A DNA stretch of 64,000 nucleotides from Adiantum capillus-veneris (GCA_014529385.2 CM043953.1:70889372-70953371), one strand, 5' to 3'. Shown: positions 10,804 through 23,236, counted from the stretch's first letter. Numbers and translations are program-made. The notes: generated by a model not told the origin, from the letters alone.

Positions 10804-11760
10804 ATGCTCAATGACGAGGAAAAGAAGCTTGTAATAGCTACTCTCAAGCATTGCTTGACCTTAAGGGAGTTGATCCAAGCAGTTTCCAGCATACAATATC
10901 TCTTAAGAGTGATGCCAAGCCCCGTAGACAACTTCCTTATACATACAATGAAACATTTGCAAAAAGATCAAAGAGGAGATAGATAAGATTCAAGAGGTGG
11001 AATTTATTGATTAGAGTGAACAAACAAATTGTGTGTCATTGATTGTGGTAGTACTCAAAAGGAAGGGCAAATCGCGAATGTATGTGAATCTCAAGAAAGT
11101 AATTGTTGTCACCATAAGAAATACCTATCCCTTATCTATCAGAGGTCATGTGATTGAGAGAGTTGCGAGAAAGAAAGCTTACAACTTTCTTGATGGCTTT
11201 TCAGGCTATAATTAGCTCATGATAAAGCTTAAGGATCATCATAAAATAGACTTTGCAACAAATGGGGCAATTTTCTTATCGAGTGATGCTATTTGGCTTG
11301 ATCAATGCACCTGCCACATGCCAGAGGCTAATAAGTCACACGTTCAAAAGAATATCTAAGACAATTCTTAAAAATTTACATTGAGACTTGTATGTGCATT
11401 TTCTCCTAAAAAACAAACATATACAACATTTAGAAAAGACTTTTGAGCAGTGGAAGCCATTGTATCTGCTTATCCATAGAAATGTATCTTCATGGTAAGA
11501 CAAAGGAAGATTTTATGGCACATTGTGTCCAAAAATGGCATTTCCATAAATCTTGAGAAGATACAAGTCATTCCTTCTCTTCCAAGATCCATAAAAGCTA
11601 GAGAGGTACAAACCTTTATGGGCCATTGTTGTTACTATTGAAGGTTTATCTATATGTACGCAGTCATTGAAAAATATCTCTCTGCTCTCATCACAAAGTT
11701 TGAATGGATTGAAGAGTACGAGAAAGCCTTCCAACAATTGAAGCAAGTCTCTTCAGGCTT
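10804..11760 (+). pseudogene. Gypsy reverse-transcriptase remnant (second gypsy element)
   Basis: Heavily decayed RT. An upstream charged region is followed by SLIVVVLKRKGKSRMYVNLK at 11033-11092, then AYNFLDGFSGYN near 11178-11213. A segment near 11280-11310, read across frames, gives the V-M-x-F-G-L-I-N-A-P-A-T signature. Sequence to 11760 recalls the connection region (F-M-G-H-C near 11611) and E-x-A-F-Q-Q-L-K near 11720. The catalytic DD box cannot be read cleanly near 11380. Many stops and frameshifts rule out function. The wording resembles non-chromodomain (Tat/Athila-type) RT rather than the element at 3.4-6.8 kb. It begins abruptly at the end of repeat copy 1. Confidence 0.7.
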
Positions 11761-13672
11761 AAACTAGAGCTTTCACTCCCTTAAACTGCCAATTAAAGAG
11801 GCCCTCTTAGACCCCATTCTCTTCAGAATGGACACATCAAATTGTGGACCATTGTCTTGCTTGACTCATGGAGAAGCACCTCAATGAGTTGAAGCTGATT
11901 TGTTTGACTCTTACCTATTCAATATTGAAACAATACCAAGGTGGAGCAAACATATAATGCCATTGTTCACCATTGGTTCATTGGAAATTGAGAGGCAACC
12001 ATCAATCATTGATCAAACAAAATCACTTGTGCTAATAGCGGGACGATTATATAAGCATGGGAATGATGGAATTATGAGACTATGTATAGAGCCAACAAAG
12101 AAATATACATACTTGAGACAAGCTCATGTACAAATGATAAAATTTGCAATGCAAAAATGCAAATATTTTAAAAATTGATGAGACTTGGAGTGTATCGGCC
12201 TCACATGTAGCGGAGTGTTATGACTATGTTAGTTCATGTGACGCTTGTGCAGTTCAGGCACTTGTCAAACATGCTACACTATTCAGAATAGCAGCTCTAC
12301 ATCCAAATGGAGTAAATACATTGTGGATTACCTAAAAATTGGAGTATTACCAGAGAAAATGAGTAGATTTGTACAAAAATCAATCCAAATGGAAGCACAA
12401 AACTATGTAGTAATTGAAGACCACCTTTATTGGATAGAAAATGATAATAATTTGTAAATTTGTGCCACGGTGAGTGAGGACATACCAATTCTTGAGCAAT
12501 CACATGTCGGATGGGCAGGCGAACATTTTTCTGTGGACAAAAGTGTGAAAGGAATACTTCTTGTAGGAATTTGGTGGCCTATACTATTCATGGATGTAGA
12601 GCAAGATTTGAAACAATTTGATGAATGCCAGCGCAACAAAGCACCAATGAAACAAGAAGAAATGCCATTACGATTGATTATGGGAGTCGAGGCTTTTGCC
12701 AAGTGGGGGATAGAATTTGTTGGACCTATCTCACCACCTGTCTATACGAAACATGCTCAATATGTCATAGTGACCACAAATATCTGACCAAGTGGGTAGA
12801 AGCAAAAGAAACACAATAAGATGATGCAAGAACAATGGCTCAGTTCTTGTATGAGAACATCTTTACCAGATACGAGCAACTAATTGAGATAGTGAGTGAC
12901 AAAGGGACTCACTTCATAAATGAAATGATTGATTTTTTATTGAGAGAGTTCTTGGTGCTTCATTCGAAGTGAACACTATGCCACCCTCAAGAGAATGGGC
13001 ATGCGGAGAGCACAAACAAAGCTCTATGTACAATGCTCGCCAAAATTGTAGATGAGGTAAGAGCAGACTGAGACCAAAAGTTACATTCAACTCTTTGGAC
13101 ATATAGGGTAGACTACAAAACAAAATTGGGTACAACACCTTTCTACTTGGTGTTTGGAATCAATGGTATATTGCCCATAGAATTCTTGGTTCCCATACTA
13201 CGAGTGGCCAAAAACTTAGGATGGACCGGACATGAACTGTCTGACAGAGTTGTCCAATTGACCATGTTAGATGAATTGCGACTCAGAGTTGTTGCAGCCA
13301 TATATGCATAAACATGGCAAATGAAAGAGTTTCATGACCAGCACATGATAACCAAGGAGTTTCAAAAGGGAGACTATGAATTAGTCTGTACCTTGAAGCA
13401 AAACTCCAAACAGCTAAAAAAGAGAGGTAATGGCCCATTTGTGATCATTGATATATCTCCTAGTGGACATATAAAATTTGCGACTTTAGAGTAAGAGGAG
13501 ATGCCTAATTGGATCAATGGTTGAATATTGAAGAAATACCATTTACCTCTCACTACTGACATGTTATACAAGATTCATCAAGTGAAGGAACGCAAGAAGA
13601 TTTCTCAAGCCATCCAAGAACATGTCAAGGAGGAAATGAAGTTGCGGATTTTGAAGCGCAAATAACGACAAA
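11761..13672 (+). pseudogene. Gypsy RNase H remnant and integrase (second gypsy element)
   Basis: A segment around 11900-12170 (ETIPRWSKHIMPLFTIGSLE) is the linker before integrase. The zinc-binding region contains SSCDACAVQ near 12230 and FDECQRNKAP near 12620. In the core, GIEFVGPIS at about 12707 holds Glu where the first catalytic Asp is expected. SDKGTHF near 12895 supplies the second Asp, and the ENGHAES-like segment near 12990 the third acid. The C-terminal part runs through KKYHLPLTTDML near 13536-13571. Frameshifts occur near 12790 and again downstream. There is a partial local duplication, with two CDAC/CQR-type segments. The 3' part of a sister copy lies at 58690-59000. Confidence 0.7.
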
Positions 13673-13740
13673 ACATAGCTCCAACTCGACAATTGGATAC
13701 CCCATCTCCTCCTATCAAAGCAATATAGATAGAACCAAAT

Positions 13741-14037
13741 TGGCTTGGAGGTATGGATGTACAAATAAATATCAAGTTAGTAGATGGATCAACAGAAAGA
13801 GGACTTGTGGATATTGGTGCAAGAGTAAATGCCATGAAGTATTTGACCTACCTAAAGTTGTCAGATGAGATATTGATGCCAATGAAGATCAAGCTCAGAG
13901 CAGCCGACAAAGGCACCATGTTTAGCTTAGGACATGCCAATGTATCAATCAAATTTGATGGCAATCAATGTCCACATCAATTTCATGTAATGACAGACAA
14001 TGACCTTAACAAAGCAATTATCTTAGGAGTCTTGTAG
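13741..14037 (+). pseudogene. Aspartic-protease-like domain downstream of integrase, copy 1
   Basis: After the integrase tail the sequence reads NIKLVDGSTERGLVDIGARV, then about 60 residues, then a final AIILGVL. A D-[S/T]-G-A box followed by an I-I-L-G segment about 80 residues later is the layout of retroviral-type aspartic proteases. Here the box is D-I-G-A, whereas the sister copy at 59055-59364 has an intact D-S-G-A. In Ty3/gypsy elements the protease normally precedes RT, so this position is unusual. The frame ends at TAG 14035-14037. It could be a second or relocated protease, or an unrelated pepsin-fold domain. It was found by motif reading only. Confidence 0.55.
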
Positions 14038-14706
14038 ATGCAAACGTACAAAACAGTTCCAGATTGGCAAGATGAAACTCTGTAGTATAGCCTTAAGGGC
14101 ACCCTGTATGTTACTCCCCTTGGCACAAAAAAATCATATTTAGAATATACAACCAATTCAACCAAAATTGCAGCCTACAATCCAACCCAAACCATCTACA
14201 CAAACCCATGGAAAACAAGCTCGACATGTTTGGGCCAAGAAATTAATAATGGCAACCAAACCAAAGCAACCCAAGCCATTAAATTCAAATCAGCCTTCCA
14301 ATTCAATCCAATTACAATCAAGAGGAAACACAACCACTCAAAGTGGTTATACTTGAAAGAAGAAATCCACATAGCAAACCAACTCTCTATTTAACCAACC
14401 GAGGTATAAATGGATTTCCAAATCCCAATCAAATCAGCCCACCAACCTCCAACAGATCAACTTGGCAGTGGAGACCCAAGCAACTAAAACAACAATAGCC
14501 GTCACAATCTCCACATTCAAAATACAAGTGGGTATCAAAAGCTACAACATGCTACATCATCAACCCGCCCAAAGTACTCACAAAGCCAACCATCAAGAAA
14601 AGGGTATACCATCTCCATTTATTTTTTTTGGAAAACAAAGTTTAAATGGAACCTCGCCAATAAAAACCATTGAACAAATGGTTAAGTACCTGCATCTTGC
14701 ACAACA
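14038..14706 (+). other. Asn/Thr/Gln-rich 3' region of the second gypsy element
   Basis: Translates to short polar segments broken by stops. Closely matched by 59365-60010 in the sister copy, so it is a real part of the element. I do not recognise a product. Confidence 0.5.
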
Positions 14707-14984
14707 TATTGTTACCCAATGCATCTCTTCCATACGCATAACAAAGACACACTCCACAGCCTTGTATATACACGATGTTTGCGGCCATGCACATTGCACA
14801 AACCTTTGTCTGAGACGACTTAGAATGGAAATGGGGGAGTAACAGTATTGTTACCCAATGCATCTCTTCCATATGCATAACAAAGACACACTCCACAACC
14901 TTGCATATACATGATGTTTGCGGCCATACACATTGCACAAACCTTTGTCCGAGACGACTTAGAATGGAAATGGGGGAGTATTAG
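14707..14984 (+). repeat. 139-bp tandem duplication ending in a polypurine tract
   Basis: Units 14707-14845 and 14846-14984 both start TATTGTTACCCAATGCATC and end in AATGGGGGAGTA. The purine tract normally found once before a 3' LTR is therefore doubled. The sister copy near 60030-60150 has a single unit. Confidence 0.85.
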
Positions 14985-15503
14985 TAGATTAAGGGGCATA
15001 TTGCAAGATCTAAAGCTACAAGATGATGAGAAACCCTATACAGAGTGTACAAAGTTGTTTTTTTGCTTTCTTTTTATTTCTTTTTAGTTGAATTTAACCC
15101 TTATTAGGCATAATAATGAGTCATAATAGCAAAGTTCGCCAGACATGATGCCTAGAGTGAGAGTATGTACATATGAGTGTAAGCAATACTTTTGGCTTAA
15201 TTTTTAACCAAATAATAATACTTTTCAAAAAATTTCTTTCCTTTTTAATCTAATCAGGAGAAAAGATTAATAAGCAGATCCAAAAAAGTCAGAATCAAGT
15301 TCTAACGCAAACACCAAATCTATAAAGCAAGAGCTTCGAGCCCGGAAAGTTTGGAAGGATTTGGCACGTCAAAATTTGGACCAACTTACAATGGACCAAA
15401 ATTGAAAAATCAAGGGTAATTAATGACCAGACATCCAAATGACAAGCCACCTGAGCCGTAGGTGGTATGCCATGGAAAATGTGAGCAAACAAAGTAAGTA
15501 TAT
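14985..15503. other. Probable LTR remnant of the second gypsy element
   Basis: AT-rich noncoding sequence following the purine tract. It would be the start of that element's 3' LTR, cut on the right by the Athila-like LTR at 15504. No second copy in the window allows the borders to be checked. Confidence 0.35.
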
Positions 15504-16451
15504 TGTTGACCTATGAGTCAACAACACGACGTAACTCAACAAAGCCTTATTTTTTGAGAGTTAAGAAATGTTGCGGATTATGATTAAAAACACCATTTAT
15601 AATGCGTAGCTAGTCTAGTTGCAAAAGCCAAGGTGCAATGGCACTTCTAGATTGTTCATACAAAGACATTTGACCCATTAAACTCTATTTTAGGTTTAAC
15701 CTATGATAGCCTTAGTACATAAGGTACCTAGGCCATTTTGTAAAGAGAACTTTTACAATAATCAAGTTTTAAAGCTGCCATCGACTGTGTGTGAGGGAGG
15801 AAGGGAGAGAGTGTGAGCTTTATCCTAGTGCTATTCGTTGCTCGTTCATTACATTGGAGATCCAACTGCACCATCATGATAGGCTCCATAAGAGCTACAC
15901 ATCAACGCCGAGCATTCCTTGTGCAATGAAGCACACACACTCGCGCATCTACGAGCTATTTGCAATTGTAAGTATATCAAACGATGTCTATTTTTTGTGT
16001 GCAAGTAGTCATTAGATTCGTGGTGACATAAGACACACATAGGTACTCATAAGCTTTAGTTTTGAACACTTCTTAAATCCAACTTTGTCTTCATAAGTGT
16101 TTCTCACAGATGGGTATAGAGTGAAGGTTTTGAGTGTAGAGTCTTTGGGATAGGTATATCCTAGTGAGGGGATGGTGTTCCTTAAGTTTCATATGATTTT
16201 GGTATGGTTTTAGTGAGTTTCCTTCCGTTTATGTGTATGTGGGCTGAGTGGTGTAGTTGAGAGCAGTGAGATTCTAGATTGTGGTTTAGTTAGACTTCCA
16301 GAGTGTTGTATGTGTGGGATGGTCTCAATCTTACAAGCTAAAGAGTTTACCTCCATGCGCCTATCGTGTCATCTGTGTCCTCGATTGACATTATGCTGAT
16401 CTAGATTGTGTTGCATGCACTTTGTAGGTGTTGTGATTCGCTCCCACAACA
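15504..16451 (+). repeat. 5' LTR of Athila-like copy A (948 bp)
   Basis: It begins TGTTGACC and ends CAACA, followed at once by the primer-binding site. It aligns with 47691-48619 and 58110-58637, for example AGGTTTAACCTATG, AAGGTACCTAGG and TGTGGTTTAGTTAG. Low-complexity GAGGGAGGAAGGGAGAGA lies near 15793. Confidence 0.88.
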
Positions 16452-16452
16452 T

Positions 16453-16470
16453 TGGCACCGTTGTCGGAGA
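16453..16470 (+). other. Primer-binding site (tRNA-Asp type)
   Basis: TGGCACCGTTGTCGGAGA differs from the sequence complementary to plant tRNA-Asp only by transitions (G to A twice, C to T once). Athila-group elements use this primer. Confidence 0.75.
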
Positions 16471-16995
16471 CACAAGGACTTGAGTATGTAATCCTACTAA
16501 CTGCAATTGTGTGATGATTGTTTGCTTTAGTTTCAGCTAAAGAAAGCATTTTTCTTAAGTGAATATGGAAAAGAATATTTTGAGATCAAGTGGATAGCTA
16601 GGAAGCGTGTTTCTTGCCAAGGGTCTGTGACTAGATAGATTTAGTTAGGATTTGTAGTATTAGTAATAGATTAGAGTAGTTGTTGGTGGTTGACTGATTT
16701 GGGAGGTGATAAAAGCATTTCCTCGTCCATGTGTGGTATTGAATCATTTTTCTACTCATAGATGCAAAACCCCATATGATGTATAGGAGTAGCTTTAGGT
16801 AAGTCATCTGATTTTGATCTACAACTATTCATCACTAATTTATTTGTCGAAGTGCTTATTTGCATTTAGAATCTTTGAAAAGTCTTATTTTGAGGAAAAA
16901 ATGTAATAAAACAGCTTTTTGTTGATATTTTTGCATGAATGATTGATGATGAGCATATATGAGGGGCATGTGCAAGGGTTAAAAACCAAAATTCT
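16471..16995 (+). other. 5' leader of copy A, proximal part
   Basis: Noncoding sequence after the primer site; no frame or motif that I can support. Confidence 0.5.
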
Positions 16996-18569
16996 AAAAA
17001 CTTGGACATCATACGTGTTTGATGTCTCAAAAGGCTTTTGGAGACCAAATTTGAAAAATTTCACTACACCAAAGTTTCCAAAAGGGGTGTTTTACCCTAA
17101 GTGCACACTGAGACTAGAGTTTTGACCAACTCTTGACACCCAAAAGACAAAAGACAGATTGTCTGAAACAAAAAATAGAAAAACTTGTGATTCTGAGCAC
17201 ATTTTTGCATGAAAATTGGTAGAAGTGCTTGAAATCTAGTGCTAGAGACTTAAGGATGCTTGTGAATGAATTCAATCCAAAAATTCATTAGCAAACATCA
17301 TATATGTATGATGTCTGAGGGGTGATTTTGTCAGCAAAACTTTTGACATTAAACCCATCTTTTGCATGTTGTGTTGAGAACATACACCAAATTTCATTTC
17401 ATTTGGGCTTACAGATTGGGATTTGAGAGGACTTTACTCTTTCAGGCCGTTTTCCTTGTCAAAAAGTGCCGATTTTATGCAATTTTGACATCCAAAATTT
17501 GTTGTGAGCACATATTCGTGTTGTACACATCAAGGGGCACCTTGGGTAGAAACAAAAGTCCATTCTGCCCACCTAGAATCATACACGTATGCTGTATTAA
17601 AAGCTAGATATGAGGTCTACAGTTACAATTGAGTATACCCTTGTGATCTACAGCATTTAGGAAGCATATGGGCCAAATTTCATTAAATTTGAAGCATTTT
17701 TGGGCTTGCAGAGACCACAGACGGGTCTAGGAAAAGTGATTGCTTGAAGTGACCATAAGTTGCACGAAAAGTGTTGGAATTTACTTCTAAAACTTGTTAT
17801 GAGTTGCCATTGTAGTGAGGAACCTTTGGAGTGAAATTCACTTCAAACTAACTAGTTAGACATCATACATGTATAATGTCTAAAGGGAACTTTTAGGGAC
17901 CAAAATTGAAATTTGAGCTTACCAGGGTGTTAAGCACAACAAGACAAGCTTACATACCAAATTTGGGCCATTTTTTAGTACATAGACATCATACGTGTAC
18001 GATGTCTCAAGGCCAGATCTAACGGTCTAATTGCACTTTTGACCATGCAAGGGGTTTGGGAATGATGATTTAAGCTTGCTTGCAAAATTTCAACTCATTT
18101 GGACACATATTTTTGCATTTAAAGAGAATTTTGCAGATGCAAGAAGGTAAAGGTAAAAAGTAGTGATTTTGAGCAATTTTGAAATCCAAAATTTGTTGTG
18201 ATCACATATTCTTGTTGTATGCATCAAGGAGTACCTTGGGTAGAAGCATAAGTGAAATCTGAGCAAAAAGACATTATACACGTATGACACCTTAGAGGCA
18301 AGATCTGGGTCAAATCAGACATCTGAGTATACCCTAGTGTCCTAGGGCATAAAAGAAGTCCCTAGCCAAAATTTCATTGCATCTGGAGCACATTTGGCTA
18401 AAAAGTGCCAAAAGATAGAAATTGGGCAAGGTTTAGGCTTTATTGGCCATAATTTGCACAAAAAGTGTTTAAATTGAACTTTGAAATTTGTTGAGAGTTT
18501 CTTGAGTGATAAGGAGTCTCTGGGATAAAAGTCACTTCAATCTGGCATAGAAGACATCATACACGTATT
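16996..18569 (+). repeat. Degenerate ~283-bp tandem repeats, each with an ATCATACRYGTAYGAT palindrome
   Basis: A palindrome of the form ACATCATACACGTATGATGT recurs at about 17005, 17297, 17577, 17859, 17986, 18269 and 18553. The spacing is about 280-292 bp apart from one 127-bp step. Between palindromes, phrases such as CCAAAATTTGTTGTGAKCAC and ACCTTGGGTAGAA also recur. The rest is much diverged, so the palindrome is the best preserved part. An eighth relic is near 31742, beyond the MULE, so the array was interrupted by that insertion. Tandem repeats in untranslated leaders are known for Tat/Ogre-type gypsy elements. Confidence 0.7.
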
Positions 18570-18650
18570 GGGGGTTTTATTTTTGCGAGCTTTCAGTTTC
18601 GAGCTTTTACAATTGGAACTGTTTTTTCGAGCTTTTAAACCCTAATTTTA
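18570..18650 (+). repeat. Left terminal inverted repeat of the MULE
   Basis: Pairs with about 31550-31626 on the opposite strand. Both contain repeated GCGAGCTTT-type words. Confidence 0.7.
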
Positions 18651-19145
18651 CACCAATGATATCTTTAAATATCATTGTGTAGTGGAAAAACTCAAAACCT
18701 CACAGTATAATCCTTCAACTACCAAACACTTTTAAGAAATATGGAAGCATGTCTATGCTTATGCAAAATGAAACTTTATAAAAAGCACCATTTGTATGTA
18801 TTTTTGAGGTTGTACTGGAAACGTAGGCTCCCACATGGGATTTCCTTCACATAAACTCTTATTTCCATCACTTTAACGATTTTTTTATCTCACAAAAATC
18901 AACACACAAGCCAATGGTGTCAACATAATCTAACTACAAAAGAAAGCTCCAATCAAAGTCATCTCCACATCATGTGGCCGTCATGTACCAAACAAACACA
19001 AATGAAATATCCAAATGAAATGTATGGAGCATACCAAAATGCCATATCAATGTCATATGGCTGCCATGTACATAAAAACATAAACCAAAACATGAAGATG
19101 TGTACTGTCAGAATAGAGTTTCCTCAACCAAATGTGCATCCACAA
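18651..19145. other. Sub-terminal noncoding part of the MULE
   Basis: Lies between the left TIR and the 3' end of the minus-strand gene. No frame or motif seen. Confidence 0.5.
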
Positions 19146-19311
19146 TCAACATTTCACAGGTCCACATGCAATACCGGTCAAACATCTTTCATAGAGCACA
19201 TCATTTAGCTCTAGACACATGCAATGCCTCATATCTTCCGCAGAAGCTCGGCCCAAACCACCACACCCCGCAAACAAGTCCAAAACATAGTCATGAGGTC
19301 AGTAAATGCTT
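19146..19311 (-). other. C-terminal SAM-binding exon of the methyltransferase-like gene
   Basis: Using the acceptor TTGCTAG before 19311 keeps the frame of the upstream exon. It then reads SIY, a TGA, PHDYVLDLFAGCGG and a motif II-like acidic LELND. Motif I at the extreme C-terminus is the permuted order of beta-class N4C/N6A enzymes. The F-A-G-C-G-G spelling also occurs in m5C enzymes, so the base modified is unknown. The frame ends at TGA 19146-19148. Confidence 0.55.
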
Positions 19312-22300
19312 CTAGCAACCACCTGACCATATAAAAAGTAATTAGAAACCGAATGCAAACACATATATACCATAACATTCACTAGTATCATACTATGGAC
19401 TAGTCTTACCGAAAGAACAAAGAAGACCGCTCTGCCCCGCCTCTAAGAATAACACCATCAATCTCAATGGGGAAGACTACATCATCTATCATGTAGCTAC
19501 AATCTGCTGGAAACAATCTCTCGGCAATTTTCTCCCCTGCCTCTCTATCATAGTGTGGCGCAGGATGGTCAATACGATACCAAAGACATATGGTAAGATC
19601 AAGTACCTGCATGAATAAAAAACTCAAAGAATGAATGGCATAGCTACAATGTTTATAGTTAGGAAATTAAACTATGAAACTAAGTTTGTTATCTCATCGC
19701 CTCTCTAGTGAGTGGATGCTGATATGCCTTCTTATTACACATGAGAGTCCATGTACGTAAGAGCATAAGTCCTACCCTAGTTGCATCTGCAATAAAATCT
19801 CCAATATGCTCACCCATGCACATGGTGACTAAAAACCCCTCATCGGCCAAAAACTCATGAGCAACCTCCATGCACCCAGTCACTAGACCCCTGGAAAATG
19901 TGTTCCACTTGGGAACACTCATGCCCTCTACAAAAGTGAATGATGACATGTAAAGCATACAACCATAGTTAGCTGTAGGTACTAGTCCAAAGAAAATTTA
20001 TTTACCCAATGGGATTGATCCTAGACCATCCACAAGCAAACTTGTAGGAAAATCTACAAAGATAAGCCTAGCAACCTCACGACATGGCACACCATCTTTG
20101 CTATATAGATTTGTATTCTGTGTCGCAAAAAATTTGTTGATGCTATAAGAAAACCAAACATGAACCATGTTCAAAATCATAGAACAATGCAAGAAGAAAA
20201 TGCAAATAAGTAAGCACTATGAAAATCTACTTATCAAGGGCAAACTGATCAATTTGTGATATATCCACAAGCAAAACATCTACAGTGGTTTGGTAATGGA
20301 ACCCTGCAAGCATTATCAAATTAGCTTTAAATTAGGAAATATGGAAGACAGATTTGCTAACAATTTTCTTAAACTTACCAATAGATCGTGTGATCGGCCT
20401 TCTCTCCCAAGCCTCTCGCCCAAGTGAAGACTCTGCAACAAACGAAGTAGCGTGCACCAATGAGGATGTAGTGGGCACATTAGAAGAGGGTGCCATATGG
20501 GGTATAGTGGTTGCCAAAGAGGACATGCCGAGCTCTATAGATGGCACAATGGGAGGCATTGAAGAAGGAGTGGATTTTCTTGATGTACTTGGAGGCTCCA
20601 TTTGCCCTTTACCCTTCTTGAGTACATTGTTTGCTAGTGGAGTACCTTGAGAGCCACTCTCAACGGTGTTTTGAGTAACTCCTTGAGAAATGGGAGGGAG
20701 AGACTCTTCTTGTGTCTCCTCTAAGTACTCATCACTCTCATTTTGAAACCCTTCACTCAACAACCATATAGCACAATATCACATAAATTAGTACTAAAGT
20801 AATACATATACATTCTCAAAATAAAAGAGCCACTAGTTTTAAGATACTTACTCTTACGTAATTCAAACTCTTGCTTTGGAATAACTCCTAGTGGATAATC
20901 CAACCACCAAGGCTTCCCATGTTGTTAGATTCCTTTCAATCAAAGAGGGAGAGAACATTGTATTCTCATCACGTACATCAATCCACTCTCTAGTGAATAA
21001 TGGGGCTTCATTCAATTCCTGCGCCTCAACGCATTGCATAACCCATCTACACAATTTTTAGAGCATCATCCACTTTGAAAAGCACATAAATGCAATGGTA
21101 TAATAAATGTCATGTATCCCAAAAAAAAAATGTCAGAGTCTCCTTTGTATGGAGAATAATTTTTAAAAATAAACCATAAACCCTATCTTGGGCTCCCACA
21201 AGGTATTCAAGTGTTTTCAACATAGACATTATACACATGCGTATTGTCAAAAGAACCATCCACCCCATATCGGGCTTCCACAGGGAATTTAAGGATTTTT
21301 TGTAAACACAAAATGATATTTCATCATTATCAAAATGACCCACTGTCACCAAACCATGGCAAAAAAATGAAATGCTCTTTTTTTTGCAAAGAGTGCAAGT
21401 GGAAGATGCAAAACCTGTAAATCACTCTCTTAGCCGACAACACAAGCTTTGACATCTTCTCACTAGAGTCAGAAGACTTCACCGCATCCATTAAATAAAT
21501 AAAATCCTACATACATAGTAACAATCAAAAAGCACACTCAACTTGATCTTGTGTAAATTAAAACATGTATATATTCTTCTAAAAACAATGGTCGAACGTC
21601 TACCTGCAAAATATGATTCTTCATGCTCATCTTGTAGAATAGGTCAAAAGAATTAGGAAGTTATGGACCTTCTACTTGCATCCTTTCAATCATAAGTGTA
21701 GCCTCCCCATGCAAGTGAGCCCAATAAGTCTCCTTTTTCATGTAACTTCTAAAAAGCTTGTAATCACCAAAATGAAGATATTGTGGATCCTTAGACTTAG
21801 TAAGGCTCATGAGGTGCAAAATTATCTTCTTTCTACAAGCAATAAGAACAACATATCACTTAATCATACAGAAAAACAAAATGGAATGAATACAATTAAA
21901 ATTGAGAAACTAATAGCTTCAATACCTCTCAGGAGTGATTTTAGAGCTTGTCAAAAAATAGAGCTTATCTCTAGTGATCTTTAGCATTCGAGGTTCATCC
22001 CATTTAATGCTTAAAAGCAACTTGAATAACTCATCACCATTAAGAGGATTGGTGATTGAAAAGTACTTGTAGCCCCTATCTTTCAACCGTTCCTCTTCTA
22101 CCTTTGTGGCCTAGTCCAGTCTCTTCTTCTTCTCAACATCATTTAGTCCAAGTGCATCTAGCTTTGCTCTTTCTTTGGACATAAATGCAGTGAACTCATT
22201 CTAATACAAAACACTGTATTGAAACCATAATAAAATTTTACATTAATTACCCAACATGTAGAGTAGGTATCACCTTCCACACAAGTTGAGATATCAATCC

Positions 22301-22753
22301 ATATGGAGTGTTGTACCATGGTGCAGCACCATGGTGATACCTTGCCTCCACAGTCATCTCCACCCTAGCCCATTCTCTCATATCAGGTGTCAATTTTTGA
22401 AGGATTGAATCTTTATTTGCCATGCCAAATCTTTGGAACATATAAACTTCATGAGTGATGTTTGGCATGACATGTGCCCTGGAAATGCTGCAAAAAAATT
22501 GAAAACAAAGAGTTGAACACAAGCAATTGCTTGCAAAAAAACGAGAGTCAACATGCGATTAACAAACTTACGCATTGGAAGTGTCAAGTGCAAGAAACAA
22601 CTTTGCTTCTTTTGCTATGGACAACTCAAGGAATTGGCAATGAACACTAACATGGTATTGACCATTGTCCGAGTACTCTATCATACAAAAAAAATCATCA
22701 TTTGTAAAAACAAAGCTTTACAACAAAAGAGTGAAAAAGGTGAAAGATCTCAC

Positions 22754-23236
22754 TATCTTTGATTCTCTTCCACCATGTTTTTAGCCTATGGTTGCCATCC
22801 CATACCAGAAACTTTTTTCCTTTGAGCTTTTGCCATTCTCTACCAAGTGATCTCTCGAACTCAGCATTTCTTTCCCGCCAAAGTGGTCCCCATTCCTCCA
22901 AATCCGCTGCGATCACGGGAATGATATCTCCTCTAGAATCCCCAACGGACGCAAGAAAATGCCCCATAGTTTCTAAATACCCAGCAGAATCAAATGAGGA
23001 AATGAGCCATTCTACATCATCTCTAGCAAACCTAACAGCCTCATGCACCATGAGTCGACAAAGTGGAACCGGAGGAGGCAATGTCTTCTTCTTTACATAA
23101 AACTGACTTAGAACATCTTTCATCAAGCCAAGCGAAATTTGCTTGCCTAGGTGTTTGGAATGCTTATTCTCCTCATCCCCTTCAGGATCACTATCTTCTT
23201 CATTGTCATGATGATCTTCAATGTGAACATTGGTCT
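22754..23236 (-). other. ParB-like domain region (exon 2) of the MULE minus-strand gene
   Basis: Opens with an acidic stretch (EDHHDNEEDSDPEGDEEN). The globular part contains FARDDVEWLISSFDSAGYLE, then IIPVIAADLEEWGPLW and KKFLVWDGNHRLKTWW. Known ParB-type domains have a helix equivalent to L-x-x-S-I-x-x-x-G, then a strand before D-G-x-x-R. This exon is fully open, unlike its neighbours. It ends at a GTGAGA donor. Confidence 0.55.

Noticed and set aside
16996-18569. Regularly spaced palindromic repeats that might suggest a CRISPR-like array
   Set aside because: The spacing is ~283 bp, the units are long and diverged, the context is an LTR-element leader and the genome is eukaryotic.
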